DNA of 64,000 nucleotides from Liquorilactobacillus aquaticus DSM 21051 (lineage in GTDB: Bacteria > Bacillota > Bacilli > Lactobacillales > Lactobacillaceae). The number at the start of each line of letters is the position of its first letter. Within the stretch, counting starts at the first letter, position 1. Under the pieces are notes generated by a model. That model saw only the letters and a program-made list of their open reading frames with translations. It made no database searches and had not been told where the DNA came from. Below, piece after piece: positions 45,877-55,169 of the stretch. The translations under genes and the position numbers were made by a program. Location of the stretch: assembly GCF_001436755.1 (NCBI RefSeq), contig NZ_AYZD01000033.1, positions 127,299 to 191,298 of the forward strand, written 5' to 3'.

Positions 45877-46326
45877 ATGGATCAACAGGAAATAAAAAGG
45901 TATTGGCAAAGCTTTGCTAAATCAAAGCACTTGGCTGATGAGGAGTATTCAGCATACTCTTTCGGTTATGAAGAAAGTGCAGACAATCTAGCGTCCTTAG
46001 TTCTTAAAGGTACAAAAACAGCAACAACGTCAGCTTACGAGCTATATACACCGGATGAGAAATTACCACGGGTTGGACAATATAACATCGTTTTAGATCG
46101 GCAGGGAAACCCAACATGCATAACACAAACGAGAGTTGTAGAAATTATCCCATTTGATCTAGTATCCCAAGAACATGCTTACCACGAAGGCGAGGGAAAT
46201 CGTAGCTTAAAATATTGGCGCAAGGTCCACATTGATTTTTTCAAGAAAGAGTACAGTAAAGTTGGTAAAACCTTTAACGAGAAAATTCCCTGTGTTTGTG
46301 AAGTTTTTGAAGTAGTTAGTGAATGA
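45877..46326 (+). CDS. ASCH domain protein
   Basis: 149 aa. ASCH (PUA-like) fold, recognised from KGTKTATTSAYELY, LPRVGQYNIVLD and the terminal pattern around EGEGNRSLKYWRKVHIDFF. Such proteins bind RNA or hydrolyse modified nucleosides; E. coli YqfB is a related amidohydrolase. The ATG at 45877 follows GGGGGAG; ATG 45859 lacks a ribosome site. Monocistronic. Specific role unknown. Confidence 0.82.
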   Translation: MDQQEIKRYWQSFAKSKHLADEEYSAYSFGYEESADNLASLVLKGTKTATTSAYELYTPDEKLPRVGQYNIVLDRQGNPTCITQTRVVEIIPFDLVSQEHAYHEGEGNRSLKYWRKVHIDFFKKEYSKVGKTFNEKIPCVCEVFEVVSE

Positions 46327-46471
46327 ACATATTGATATAGATTTTGCAGAAATACTGCAAAAAAGACTGGCCCATTGAAATTGGACCAGTTCTTTTGGCT
46401 AAATTACGATCAATATTATTAATTGTGTTTCATTTTGAAACATTTTTTATTTTCGATATAATGCCAGGCTT

Positions 46472-47047
46472 TTAAATTCTTTTCGCTAATTTGTCGAGAT
46501 AGTCCTTTCGCTGCGCCATTGTTTTGATGTCGATTCTGCCAAAATTTTGCCACACAGTTTTCTTGACGCCTAGCTGCTTAAGTGTTGTTTTAACAAATGT
46601 CCTGTTTATGGCATTTCCACAAAAGAGTTTCAAATACCATGTTGGTGAAGTTGAAGTCGTAAAAACTTTTGCGCTTTCGAGATTAGTTAGTCGCCCAGCA
46701 ATTCCTGTTTTAGTGGGTAAATACGCAAATTTTTTTTTCATAACTTTATCAATAAAGCCTTTTAACATTCCGGGAAGGCTATTCCACCAAACGGGAGTGA
46801 TAAAGATTATCTGATCAGCTTTTTTCAGCATTTGCTGATAACGTGAAACGAGCGGGTCTAAAGTTTCTCCACTATTAAAGAGAGCAAGTTCTTCTTTGGT
46901 ATAAGCAGGGATAAATTTTTCGGCATATAGATCTATAACTTGATAATTTACGCCTTTCTTAGCTAATCCATGTCTAATTGCCTCTAAAACTGCATGATTA
47001 AAACTTTTTGAGTACGGATGACAGTAGATGATTAATGTGTTTTTCAT
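46472..47047 (-). CDS. NAD(P)H dehydrogenase (quinone), flavodoxin-like fold
   Basis: 191 aa. Starts IIYCHPYSKSFNHAVLEAI (flavin phosphate loop) and has FITPVWWNSLPGMLKGFIDKV, the conserved flavin-contact block of the MdaB/KefF/NQO family. Two-electron reduction of quinones or nitro compounds. It is 3 bp downstream of the TetR gene on the same strand, so expression should follow that repressor's operator at 47643-47665. Confidence 0.87.
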   Translation of the reverse strand: MKNTLIIYCHPYSKSFNHAVLEAIRHGLAKKGVNYQVIDLYAEKFIPAYTKEELALFNSGETLDPLVSRYQQMLKKADQIIFITPVWWNSLPGMLKGFIDKVMKKKFAYLPTKTGIAGRLTNLESAKVFTTSTSPTWYLKLFCGNAINRTFVKTTLKQLGVKKTVWQNFGRIDIKTMAQRKDYLDKLAKRI

Positions 47048-47050
47048 ATT

Positions 47051-47623
47051 TTAGTTATCCTTTCTTAGCAGGCTGTTCAATGTAGCTGATAGGAGGGTAA
47101 CATCGAACTCAGTTACACCGTTGCGGACCAATAGCATATAACCTTGAAGAAATGCCCAAATTTTGATGAATGTTTCAGTTGAATCCAGCTCAAGTGACTC
47201 ATAATCTATCAACTCATTTATCAGCGTACGGACAGATCGTAAAAGAGGAAAAGCATTTTGAACCTCACTGCTTTGCTTATAAACCGATTGAGCCACTGGA
47301 TTGAAAAACAAAAAGTCTACGAGATTGGTTTTTTCTTTAAAAAGAGCAAAAATATTTTGACCTAAATGTAGAAGCTCTTCACGGGGAGTATATTGCTCGT
47401 TGCTTTTTAGATTAATGTTTTCTGTAAGCGATACTGACAATTTTAGCATTAGTGACATGAATAGCTCATCCTTGCTTGCGAAATGTTTATAAAATGCACC
47501 AGTAGTTAATCCACAATTGTTTGCAAGTTTGCGCAGAGAAAGTTCTTCATATCCGTTCTTATCGATGTCTTCAAGTGCAGTTTGTAGAATTTTTATTTTC
47601 GTGTATTGTTTTTTATCAGACAA
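47051..47623 (-). CDS. TetR family transcriptional repressor
   Basis: 190 aa. N-terminal HTH with RKLANNCGLTTGAFYKHFASKDELFMSL; the C-terminal ligand domain is divergent. TTG start at 47623 with GGGGGG about 6 nt upstream. A perfect palindrome in its promoter region is the likely autoregulatory operator, so it controls itself and the downstream quinone reductase, probably responding to an electrophile or drug. The inducer is unknown. Confidence 0.88.
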   Translation of the reverse strand: MSDKKQYTKIKILQTALEDIDKNGYEELSLRKLANNCGLTTGAFYKHFASKDELFMSLMLKLSVSLTENINLKSNEQYTPREELLHLGQNIFALFKEKTNLVDFLFFNPVAQSVYKQSSEVQNAFPLLRSVRTLINELIDYESLELDSTETFIKIWAFLQGYMLLVRNGVTEFDVTLLSATLNSLLRKDN

Positions 47624-47642
47624 ATTCAGCCCCCCCTAACAA

Positions 47643-47665
47643 TTAGGATAACAGCGTTATCCTAA
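47643..47665. promoter_or_regulatory. TetR operator palindrome
   Basis: TTAGGATAAC and GTTATCCTAA are perfect 10-bp inverted repeats separated by AGC. They lie 20 bp upstream of the tetR start codon, overlapping its likely promoter. Confidence 0.8.
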
Positions 47666-47776
47666 AAAAACAAGTAATTTTAAATGACATGTTATACTAA
47701 AAGTGTGCATATTTTCAGCATGCGTTGAAAATAACTGCACGCCATATCAGTTAGACTGAAAAAAGGGGAGCTTCTC

Positions 47777-48259
47777 ATGCAAAAAATAATTTTATTGCGT
47801 GGTAATTCTGGGTCTGGTAAGACGACAACAGCAAGAGCAGTAAAAGAAATGCTTTCGCCGAATGCCTTGTTGCTTAGTCAAGATGTTTTACGAAGAGAAA
47901 TGTTGGCTGAACCGGATCACGCCAAAAATAAATCAATTTCTCTGCTTGAAAATATTATTGACTGGGGCGCAAATAATATTGATTATGTTATTGTGGAGGG
48001 AATATTCAAAAAGAGTGTTTATAAAAATATATTATTGGCTTTTAAGAAAAAGTATGGTGCTAAAATGCTGTTTTTTTATTTTGATACCTCATTTGAAGAA
48101 ACATTAGCAAGAAATTCTCTCAAAAGCGCTCCTTTTTCAAGAGACTTGTTAATGCGATGGTGGCAAGGTAAAGATCTGTTTGAAAATGAAGATTATGTCT
48201 TTACTGATCAAGAAACTCCAAAACAGCGATTGGCGATAATTAAGGGATTTTTAGACTAA
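47777..48259 (+). CDS. P-loop kinase-like protein (AAA_33/zeta-toxin-like fold)
   Basis: 160 aa. Walker A LLRGNSGSGKTTTA near the N terminus, LLLSQDVLRREML, and VIVEGIFKK as a Walker B-like strand. Resembles small-molecule kinases of the AAA_33 group more than a toxin, since no antitoxin gene is adjacent. Substrate unknown. ATG with AAAGGGGAG. It is followed 21 bp later by the S66 peptidase remnant. Confidence 0.78.
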   Translation: MQKIILLRGNSGSGKTTTARAVKEMLSPNALLLSQDVLRREMLAEPDHAKNKSISLLENIIDWGANNIDYVIVEGIFKKSVYKNILLAFKKKYGAKMLFFYFDTSFEETLARNSLKSAPFSRDLLMRWWQGKDLFENEDYVFTDQETPKQRLAIIKGFLD

Positions 48260-48280
48260 ATAGATGGAGAGGTTATCTGA

Positions 48281-49248
48281 ATGTTAAGCATTGGATATTA
48301 TTCAGCATCAACGCCAATTACAGCATTTTCGCCAATTAGCTTTGAGCGTGCTCAAAAGTACTTAGAGAAAAAGAATGTTCATCTAATCCCAGGTCAGCTA
48401 ACAGGTAAAAAAGATTTTTATCGTTCTGTTTCAATTCTAGAAAGGGCGTTGGAAATTAATGAGCTTATACATAACGATCAAGTTGATGTGATTATGGCAA
48501 CTATTGGAGGAACTAACACAAATGCAGTGCTGCCCTATATTGATTATACTTACCTGCAGGAGCATCCTAAAACCTTCGTTGGTGTTATTCTGACGCAACT
48601 GCGTTGTTGCTTGCGATTAAAACACAAGCACCAGCTTGCCGCATCCTATATGGACCTGCGTTGGTGGCTTCTTTTGGGGAGTGGAAACCTTTTGTGGATG
48701 AGACATGGAAAGCATTTAGCAAGGTTTTAACAAACAAAACCTCTACAACAGTAAAAGCACCGGCATTTTGGAGTGAAGAATCCTTGAATTGGGATGAGTA
48801 TCAAAGACCTAAAAAACAATATAAAAATAAATGGGGTTATATTGGGAAAGATCCAGAACTTTCAGGCAGAATTATAGGTGGCAATCTAAATACAATTTAC
48901 GGTATTATGGGATCGAAGTATTTCCCCAAATTAAAAAAAGATAATCTTCTTTTGATTGAAGATGCAGAGAAAGATGCAGCGACTGTCGAGAAAAATTTTG
49001 CAATGTTGAAAGATGCCGGTGTTTTTGATAATGTAAAAGGAATTGTTTTAGGCAAGCATGCTCTTTTTGATGATTCCGGTAGTAACAAAAAGCCACTGGA
49101 AATTCTAATTGAAGTCTTGAATGGGCAAAATCTTCCTATCCTTTATGACTACAATTGCTGCCATACTGTTCCAATGCTGACAACACCATTAGGTGCACAT
49201 GCTGTTTTTAAACCTGCTGCACAAACTGTGACCTTTTCTGAATACTAA
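48281..49248 (+). pseudogene. S66 family LD-carboxypeptidase/MccF-like, frameshifted
   Basis: The first frame (48281 to about 48583) encodes IGYYSASTPITAFSPISFERA and MATIGGTNTNAVLPYIDY, as in S66 serine peptidases. The second frame carries the rest: ATALLLAIKTQAP, GPALVASFGEW, GRIIGGNLNTIYGIMGSKY with the catalytic Glu region, and C-terminal LGAHAVFKP. The break is an extra GT at 48584-48585, giving GGTGTTAT where GGT TAT (Gly-Tyr) is expected. It sits exactly before the Y-S-D of the GYSD nucleophile loop, so the catalytic Ser is out of frame. Restored length is about 321 aa. The family cleaves peptidoglycan LD-peptides or gives microcin C self-immunity. Confidence 0.82.
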
Positions 49249-49438
49249 ATATAACTGTTTTAAAACTTGTTTGATTTAGATATAAAAAAGAATCGTAAAC
49301 TCGCACGAGTGCCATTCTTAGACAAGTATTACCTAAAATGATTACAATATGATTAAGTATGCTGCACGTACTATTTTATATCAATAAAATTAAGGCATAA
49401 TAGAATGTAAATGTTTATTTAATGAAGGGACTGAACAT

Positions 49439-49624
49439 ATGAAGTTAACTACTTGGTGGATCATCAGTGTTTTGTGGCTATTGTTTTTTGCAGCTGTAAC
49501 AATTTTCGTCGTTTTATTAGGATCTGCAGCGGATTTTAGATTAATGGCATTTGTTGCGCTTAGTATTGTATTTATGATTGTCTTACTACTTCAGTTATTT
49601 TTGCTGTTTTTTCTGAAAAAATAA
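49439..49624 (+). CDS. Small membrane protein
   Basis: 61 aa with two predicted membrane helices (about residues 5-27 and 33-57) and a KK tail. ATG with AAGGGA at a good distance. It ends 24 bp before the TIGR02328 gene, so they may be cotranscribed. No family recognised; function unknown. Confidence 0.6.
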   Translation: MKLTTWWIISVLWLLFFAAVTIFVVLLGSAADFRLMAFVALSIVFMIVLLLQLFLLFFLKK

Positions 49625-49648
49625 TTTCTGAAAGGAAACCTGCTTATT

Positions 49649-50020
49649 ATGCGTTTATGGCATCAAAAATTGATTTCAAAGCTTCCAAGGCAGCAATTGT
49701 TAGGGCAGCATCGTGAGCTAGCTGCACTGCGCGGAAATGGTTGGGGCCGGCCACACGCAACAGTTAATTACGTTTTTAAATACTCACCGTACAAATTATA
49801 TCAGTTCCATGTGCTCGTATTAATGGAGATGGAGAAGCGGGGCTATCATCCAGCTGATAAGTGGTATGACGCTATGTACCGTGGTCTACATTGTGAGGCT
49901 TACAAAGAACTTTTACCTGTTAGCCTAAGTACGCCGATTTATCCTGAGCATAATGATGAGTATTTAAATGAATGTTTGCAAAACTTGAAAAGTAAAGGGA
50001 TAACTTTTTCTCAAAATTAA
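49649..50020 (+). CDS. TIGR02328/pyrimidine dimer DNA glycosylase-like protein
   Basis: 123 aa. The N terminus MRLWHQKLISKLPRQQLLGQ followed by HRELAALRGNGWG matches the TIGR02328 family, distantly related to T4 endonuclease V (conserved N-terminal H-R-E). The segment PHATVNYVFKYSPYKLY is also characteristic. Repair activity on UV-damaged DNA is conceivable but unproven for this family. ATG with GAAAGGAAA. Confidence 0.75.
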   Translation: MRLWHQKLISKLPRQQLLGQHRELAALRGNGWGRPHATVNYVFKYSPYKLYQFHVLVLMEMEKRGYHPADKWYDAMYRGLHCEAYKELLPVSLSTPIYPEHNDEYLNECLQNLKSKGITFSQN

Positions 50021-50101
50021 ATCCAAGAGCTATTATTCGTTTTTTTATGCTGATACATTCAATTGTTTTAATTCCCTTAGCCGAAAATTTAGGAGAAAAA
50101 A

Positions 50102-50614
50102 ATGAAAAGTTATAGCTCTAATGAAGAGTTGATTAAGGCAATCAATCAAAGCTATTCTAAGTTTATTTTGGAATTTACAGAGGTTCCAGAGGCTCTCAAA
50201 AATAAACGAATAGATGCTGTGGACAAAACTCCGTCTGAGATGTTGGCTTATCAAATTGGATGGCTAACATTGTTGTTATCTTGGGATGCTCAAGAGCGTG
50301 CCGGGCTCGATGTACAGACTCCAACACCTAAATATAAATGGAATGAATTAGGCCAACTATATCAAGACTTTTATCAACAGTACACCGGTTTGATGATCAA
50401 AGAACAAATGTCCAAACTAGACGAATTGGTCAGTCAACTCTCCAAATGGGTAAACAAATTGGACGACAGGGAACTGTTTGAGGCCGGTCAGAAAAAATGG
50501 GCTACGACAAAGGCAATGTGGCCTGTTTGGAAATGGGTTCACATTAACTCGGTTGCGCCATTTACAAATTTCAGACCTAAAATTCGTAAATGGAAAAAAG
50601 TTGTGTTACGTTAA
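50102..50614 (+). CDS. ClbS/DfsB family four-helix bundle protein (DUF1706)
   Basis: 170 aa, four-helix bundle of the DinB-like superfamily. The N-terminal SYSSNEELIKAINQSYSKF, YQIGWLTLLLSWDAQE, PKYKWNELGQLYQDFY and C-terminal WPVWKWVHINSVAPFTNFR fit the DUF1706 family. ClbS hydrolyses the warhead of colibactin; DfsB relates to difficidin. Most members in lactic acid bacteria are uncharacterised. ATG with GGAG. Single gene. Confidence 0.82.
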   Translation: MKSYSSNEELIKAINQSYSKFILEFTEVPEALKNKRIDAVDKTPSEMLAYQIGWLTLLLSWDAQERAGLDVQTPTPKYKWNELGQLYQDFYQQYTGLMIKEQMSKLDELVSQLSKWVNKLDDRELFEAGQKKWATTKAMWPVWKWVHINSVAPFTNFRPKIRKWKKVVLR

Positions 50615-51304
50615 TCTTTTTAAGCAGTCTTATATGGTCAATCTTGGTCATCTACAAGAAAACTCGGACTGATTAGAATCTAATTGATTTTCGTTTGTTA
50701 AGATATTTTTTAAGATGATTGGTCTTGAGCAGACAAACGCTTAAAAATGATTGAATATAACAGAAGTAGTAGGACGGATGTTATAGAAATTATAGTTACC
50801 ACAAAAATGATCTTTTTGTTCCGTAATATATAAGATAGCTTTTTTAAGTAAAACTTAAAAAACTTGTTGCAACTGAGTAATATTACATTTTTTGGGAAAA
50901 GATTAGTCTAATTGTGAAAGTTGCTACAAACTTTTGAGTTAGTTGAGAGGAACTGTCTTTATGTTGCCGCCTAAAGTATCTAGGTAGCACATAGTAATAC
51001 TTAACATTAGTTTTTATAGCATAAATTGATTGATTTTGGTAAGAAAAAAACGAATTATGTGCCAAAAAAGCTCTACAAAAAAGAGTTTTAGCATAAATAA
51101 TCAACTTGACTTTAAGCTTTTTTTTCAATAACATGGAAAAAGATTAAAGTGAATTAATTTATAAAAAGACTAGTGATTGATTAGTTGGTAGTTGTTTTTA
51201 TAGAATTGCTTGATCACAATAATATGTCAACCGATGGATAAATATAATAATACTTATTATGAGCATGTTATTCATTGCTGCATAGATATAAAGGAGAATT
51301 AATT
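50615..51304. other. Gene-free AT-rich region of about 690 bp
   Basis: No frame here has a ribosome binding site and recognisable protein. A TATAAT at 51243-51248 may serve the downstream ABC genes, but no good -35 precedes it. The region may hold remnants of decayed genes; I recognise nothing definite. Confidence 0.4.
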
Positions 51305-52213
51305 ATGGACGACATTTTAACTGTCAAAAAACTTAATAAGTCTTTTGGCAAGAATAAAGTGTTAAAAGATGTTTCTTTTAACGTTCAACCAGGAAAAATT
51401 GTGGGTTTGGTTGGTCCTAACGGCGCTGGGAAAACGACAATTATGAAAGCAATTTTGGGGTTGTTTGATTTTCAAAGTGGAAGTATTCTAATCGATGGTA
51501 AAGATGTTTCAATAACAAAGCATCAAGCTCTAAGTGAAGTTGGAGCTCTTATTGAATATCCTGGAATTTATCCTTTTTTAACTGGAATGCAGCATTTGGA
51601 ACTTTTTGCAGATAATGCGGCAGAGAGCAAAAAAGATATTCAAAATATCATTGACGAACTGCAAATTGGATCCTATATCAATCGAAAGGCTAAAGCTTAT
51701 TCACTGGGAATGAAACAAAAGTTGGGCATAGCTCTAGCACTTTTGAACAATCCTAAATTTGTAATCCTTGATGAACCGATGAACGGTCTTGATCCTAAGG
51801 CAACGAAGGAACTGCGTAATTTAATTCTTTCTTTAGCTAAAAAAGGTACGACTTTCTTAATCTCAAGTCATATCTTAAGTGAATTGGAAAAACTAGTTGA
51901 TGAGATTGTAGTTATTGATAAAGGCAAAATAATCAAGCAGACTAGTATGGAAGCTCTAAGTGATTCAAATGGAAATTATTTAATATTGAAGACATCTGAC
52001 GATACTCAAGCACGTGAGATCCTTACTGCTGAAGGAATTGAGTTAGAAAAATCAGATAAGTTGAAAATCAAGAAAACAAGTGATGAACAATTGACCGGTC
52101 TTATTCAGTTGATGAGCAATCATAATATAAATATTGTCGATGTCCAGCACGAACAAAATGATCTGGAAACATCATTGTTAGATCTTTTGGATAATGATCA
52201 GGTAAAGGAGTAG
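51305..52213 (+). CDS. ABC transporter ATPase (BcrA/lantibiotic-immunity type)
   Basis: 302 aa. Walker A GPNGAGKTT, signature-type YSLGMKQKLGIALAL (S-L-G-M-K as in BcrA/LanF proteins), Walker B FVILDEPMNGLDP, H-loop SSHILSELE. Likely exports or removes membrane-active peptides with the next gene. The ATG at 51305 with AAGGAGAA is chosen over ATG 51275. No two-component system lies next to it. Confidence 0.88.
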   Translation: MDDILTVKKLNKSFGKNKVLKDVSFNVQPGKIVGLVGPNGAGKTTIMKAILGLFDFQSGSILIDGKDVSITKHQALSEVGALIEYPGIYPFLTGMQHLELFADNAAESKKDIQNIIDELQIGSYINRKAKAYSLGMKQKLGIALALLNNPKFVILDEPMNGLDPKATKELRNLILSLAKKGTTFLISSHILSELEKLVDEIVVIDKGKIIKQTSMEALSDSNGNYLILKTSDDTQAREILTAEGIELEKSDKLKIKKTSDEQLTGLIQLMSNHNINIVDVQHEQNDLETSLLDLLDNDQVKE

Positions 52214-52217
52214 AAGA

Positions 52218-52994
52218 ATGGTAACATTAATAAGACAAGAACTTTTTAAATTAATACACAAGAAAAGCACCCTTATTGGAACAATTGCTTTATTGGTTTT
52301 GATGACAATATTTGCTGTTTTCAGTAAAATGCAGCCTAGTTTTTCTGATCCTAAAGGAGAATTTATTGCCGCTTATGGTGGGACTTCTTGGATTGTTTTC
52401 TTTATGATTGCAGCTTGCAGTACAATTATCGCCATGGAGTTTCAGTATGGAACAATTAAGGAATTGCTTTATCGCAGGTACTATCGTGGCGAAATTTTAG
52501 CAAGTAAATGGATTACGATGTTTATTTATTCTTTATACTTTTATGTTCTGTCTTTTGTATTCTCAGTTATTTTAAAAGTTGTACTTTTTAACTCAAAGTT
52601 TAGCTTCAGCGATATTTATACAAACGATCAATCTGTGATGCATGTAACTTTAGTCACTTATGCAGGTAACTTTGTTGGTTTATGGCTATTATTGAGTTTG
52701 GTGTTATTGCTAGCAAATGTGTTCAAAAGTTCAGCAGCTGCAATTTCAGTCGGGATCGTCGGCTATTTTGCAACCAGTATTGTTTCTAGTCTGATGTTCA
52801 TGTTGATTAACAAGTGGGAATGGCTAAAATGGAATCCGCTAAACATGCTAAATCTTCCAAGCCAATTAAGCAACTCAACTGTTATCGGAACGCTAACTCG
52901 TTTATCAAACACCGAGCTTGTTTGGGGTAACTTAATCTATACAGGTGTCTTTCTTTTCTTGGGATACTTGATATTCCGTCGGCGTAACGTCTGA
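52218..52994 (+). CDS. ABC transporter permease (lantibiotic-immunity/BcrB type)
   Basis: 258 aa with six membrane segments. Begins IRQELFKLIHKKSTLIG, typical of ABC-2 permeases paired with BcrA-like ATPases, and contains EFQYGTIKELLYRRYYRGEIL. Starts 4 bp after the ATPase gene with AAGGAG. Probably gives tolerance to antimicrobial peptides; cargo unknown. A hairpin terminator follows. Confidence 0.85.
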   Translation: MVTLIRQELFKLIHKKSTLIGTIALLVLMTIFAVFSKMQPSFSDPKGEFIAAYGGTSWIVFFMIAACSTIIAMEFQYGTIKELLYRRYYRGEILASKWITMFIYSLYFYVLSFVFSVILKVVLFNSKFSFSDIYTNDQSVMHVTLVTYAGNFVGLWLLLSLVLLLANVFKSSAAAISVGIVGYFATSIVSSLMFMLINKWEWLKWNPLNMLNLPSQLSNSTVIGTLTRLSNTELVWGNLIYTGVFLFLGYLIFRRRNV

Positions 52995-53070
52995 CTATTT
53001 GAATATTGTGTGTGTTAAAAGGAAAATCGACTTTTAACCACAGTAATTTAAAAGTTGCAGCTTAAACTTA

Positions 53071-53119
53071 AAAAGCTCTCAGAATTGATCCAATACGAGA
53101 TCAAATCTGAGAGTTTTTT
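53071..53119. terminator. Bidirectional terminator
   Basis: AAAAGCTCTCAGA.TTGATC pairs with GATCAA.TCTGAGAGTTTTTT around CAATACGA, between the convergent permease and GT8 genes. Confidence 0.8.
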
Positions 53120-53121
53120 GT

Positions 53122-53964
53122 CTAATTATTTTCAACTACGGTCAAATTTGCCAAATGGGCATAATGTTTATACAGAACCACAAATTTACCCTTACTATTT
53201 TCTTCCCAAGGCTTTTCTTTGCCACAAAAATGAAGGAAAACCGTGTTTTTGATGATCCAGTCCAAATTCCAAGTGCCATTGCTGATCATCTCATATATCA
53301 AATTTTTACGGGCGTCTAAATTATAAATCTGGTCAGGCAGAGGCAAGATGTGATTGCCATATAAAGAATTCAAGATGTCTTGATCAGGCAGAAGAAGTGT
53401 TGCGCTTTTTTTCTGTATAAATGCATAAATGTCTTTGTATTTGATATGGCGTCTTGCCTGCGTAACATTGATCAGCAAAACACCTGAATTGTAATACTGT
53501 TCGGTCTCATAATTTTGTAGCCGAACTTTGTTAACAACAGTCGTAAAGTTAGTCAGTTGTGAATGACTTGCAGCTGCATAAAGGTGATTCTTGAGGTCTA
53601 AGCTGTAAAAAGCAGAAATATTGTTGATACATAGAATATCGGCATCTAAGTATAAAACTTTTTTTATATCTTTCGGAAGATATTCTTGAGCTAGCAGTCG
53701 ATAATAAATAGTTTTAGGATAACGTTTGTTAATAGGTGCATATTTGAATCTGCTTGTACCAAGGATGAGTGGTTCATAAGTCATATTTAGGGCGGAACAG
53801 AAACTTTTAAATTCATTTTTCCAGGAAAATTGCTTCTCTTGGAGCACAAATACACGGAAAAAAGTGTTTGGTGTGTTTGCCCTGAGAGAATACAAAGTTG
53901 TCTTTAATTGCTCAAAAAAATTATTGTCAATCGAAAATAACAGATTAATAGATTTCAAACTCAA
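53122..53964 (-). CDS. GT8 family glycosyltransferase
   Basis: 280 aa retaining glycosyltransferase using nucleotide sugars. Motifs: NLLFSIDNNFFEQL at the N terminus, the metal-binding D-x-D in LYLDADILC, YNSGVLLIN, LPDQDILN and the C-terminal HFCGKEKPW. LgtC/WaaJ-like, so a galactosyl or glucosyl transfer to cell-envelope polymer or glycoprotein is likely. Start at 53964 (TTG-type) with GGAAG upstream. No other envelope genes adjacent; single gene. Confidence 0.87.
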   Translation of the reverse strand: MSLKSINLLFSIDNNFFEQLKTTLYSLRANTPNTFFRVFVLQEKQFSWKNEFKSFCSALNMTYEPLILGTSRFKYAPINKRYPKTIYYRLLAQEYLPKDIKKVLYLDADILCINNISAFYSLDLKNHLYAAASHSQLTNFTTVVNKVRLQNYETEQYYNSGVLLINVTQARRHIKYKDIYAFIQKKSATLLLPDQDILNSLYGNHILPLPDQIYNLDARKNLIYEMISNGTWNLDWIIKNTVFLHFCGKEKPWEENSKGKFVVLYKHYAHLANLTVVENN

Positions 53965-54253
53965 TCTTCCTTTTTAATAGTTAATAAGCGTCTCTAAAAT
54001 AGCTAAAAATTCCTGAGACCGAATACTTCTTTACTGATTATTCTAGCACACAAAAAGTTGTGCAGGCCAAGCAACAGCTTTTCGCTATGAATACAGTAGA
54101 GGCGGTTGTAACATAATTGATGCATAGATATCAATTTCTGTAGCAATTTTTTGACCATTAATCAGCAAAAAATAACCGATTATCATTTAGAGGAACGAAA
54201 ACATCCCTGAGCTTGTATACTTAATTAAGAAACAAAGAAAGGGGGGCAAACAA

Positions 54254-54688
54254 ATGCGTGTAAATTTTTATATTGATCCAGAACATGACGAACATGTTGA
54301 TTTTTTCTTGAAAAGAATCGAGCCTTGGCACCAGCAAATAGCGGTCAACTTACAGCAAGATACGACATTTATATGGGGCTACAGAGAAGAAACTGCTGCA
54401 CCGTTAGAGTTCAAGAAGATTATTCGTTTTTATACAGAAAATAAATATGTTTTTTGCAATACAACAAGTCAAGGTGATTTTAAGGTCAAAATGAGGATCT
54501 ATCAGCTAGTAAAGCAATTACCTGAACAATTTATTCAAGTTTCGAGCAGTGAAATAGTTAATTTTAACTTTGTAGATCATCTTGAAATGAGCTCAGCAGG
54601 AACGATCATAATACGTTTAAACAACAACCAGACAGCACTGGTTTCGCGCAGATTTGTAAAAGAATTAAAAAGGAGGCTGAATCTATAA
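54254..54688 (+). CDS. LytTR-domain transcriptional regulator
   Basis: 144 aa. The C-terminal LytTR DNA-binding domain is clear: KKIIRFYTENKYVFC, MRIYQLVKQLPEQFIQVSSSEIVN and LVSRRFVKELKRRL. The N terminus (about 45 aa) replaces a receiver domain, so it is a one-component regulator. It overlaps by one base a DUF3021 membrane-protein gene, the standard LytTR/DUF3021 pair thought to be regulator and membrane inhibitor. ATG with AAAGGGGGG. Probably autoregulates from the 290-bp divergent region 53965-54253, where I could not assign an operator. Confidence 0.87.
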   Translation: MRVNFYIDPEHDEHVDFFLKRIEPWHQQIAVNLQQDTTFIWGYREETAAPLEFKKIIRFYTENKYVFCNTTSQGDFKVKMRIYQLVKQLPEQFIQVSSSEIVNFNFVDHLEMSSAGTIIIRLNNNQTALVSRRFVKELKRRLNL

Positions 54689-55146
54689 TGAACAATAAAT
54701 TATTAAAGCTAGCATTTCACGGAATTCCTGTTGGTATTGCCCTTGGGTTATTGATTTCACTTTTTTTCTCGTACGCTTATGGACTTGAAGACTATGTACC
54801 ATCAGCACCACAATTTACAGAAATGTTTAGCAGGCCATTAAATGCTGTAGCAATTTCAATTATTTTATGGGGTTTGATGGGAATTTTATTTTCTATTTCA
54901 TCCTTGATTTTTGAGAAGGAAGGATGGAGCATTACACGTCAGACAATAACTCATTTTTTTGTTACTTTCTGCGGTTTCACTCCATTAGCAGTCTTATGTG
55001 GTTGGTTCCCACTTCAATGGGGAGTACTGGTATCTTTCACAATTATTTTTGTTATCATATATGTGGTGATATGGTCTATTAATATGGCAAGCGGACGCCG
55101 TGACGTTGAAAAAATCAACAAAAAACTCAAAAAGGGGAACTCATAG
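54688..55146 (+). CDS. DUF3021 membrane protein
   Basis: 152 aa with four membrane helices, then a basic cytoplasmic tail (RRDVEKINKKLKKG). FHGIPVGIALGLLIS at the N terminus is typical of DUF3021. The ATG overlaps the stop of the LytTR gene (TAATG). In such LytTR regulatory systems the membrane partner restrains the regulator; that role is inferred here. Confidence 0.83.
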   Translation: MNNKLLKLAFHGIPVGIALGLLISLFFSYAYGLEDYVPSAPQFTEMFSRPLNAVAISIILWGLMGILFSISSLIFEKEGWSITRQTITHFFVTFCGFTPLAVLCGWFPLQWGVLVSFTIIFVIIYVVIWSINMASGRRDVEKINKKLKKGNS

Positions 55147-55169
55147 CCTATGAATAGTATGTTATACTA

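Noticed and set aside
47777..48259. Zeta-type toxin
   Set aside because: It has a P-loop kinase fold but no adjacent epsilon-like antitoxin; a small-molecule kinase is more likely.
49285..49322. Terminator after the S66 pseudogene
   Set aside because: AAGAAT..ACTCG/CGAGT..ATTCTT can pair, but there is no T run on either strand, so it is left as an uncertain hairpin.
50883..51134. 83-aa frame on the minus strand in the gene-free region
   Set aside because: No ribosome binding site upstream, no recognisable domain, and composition like AT-rich noncoding DNA.
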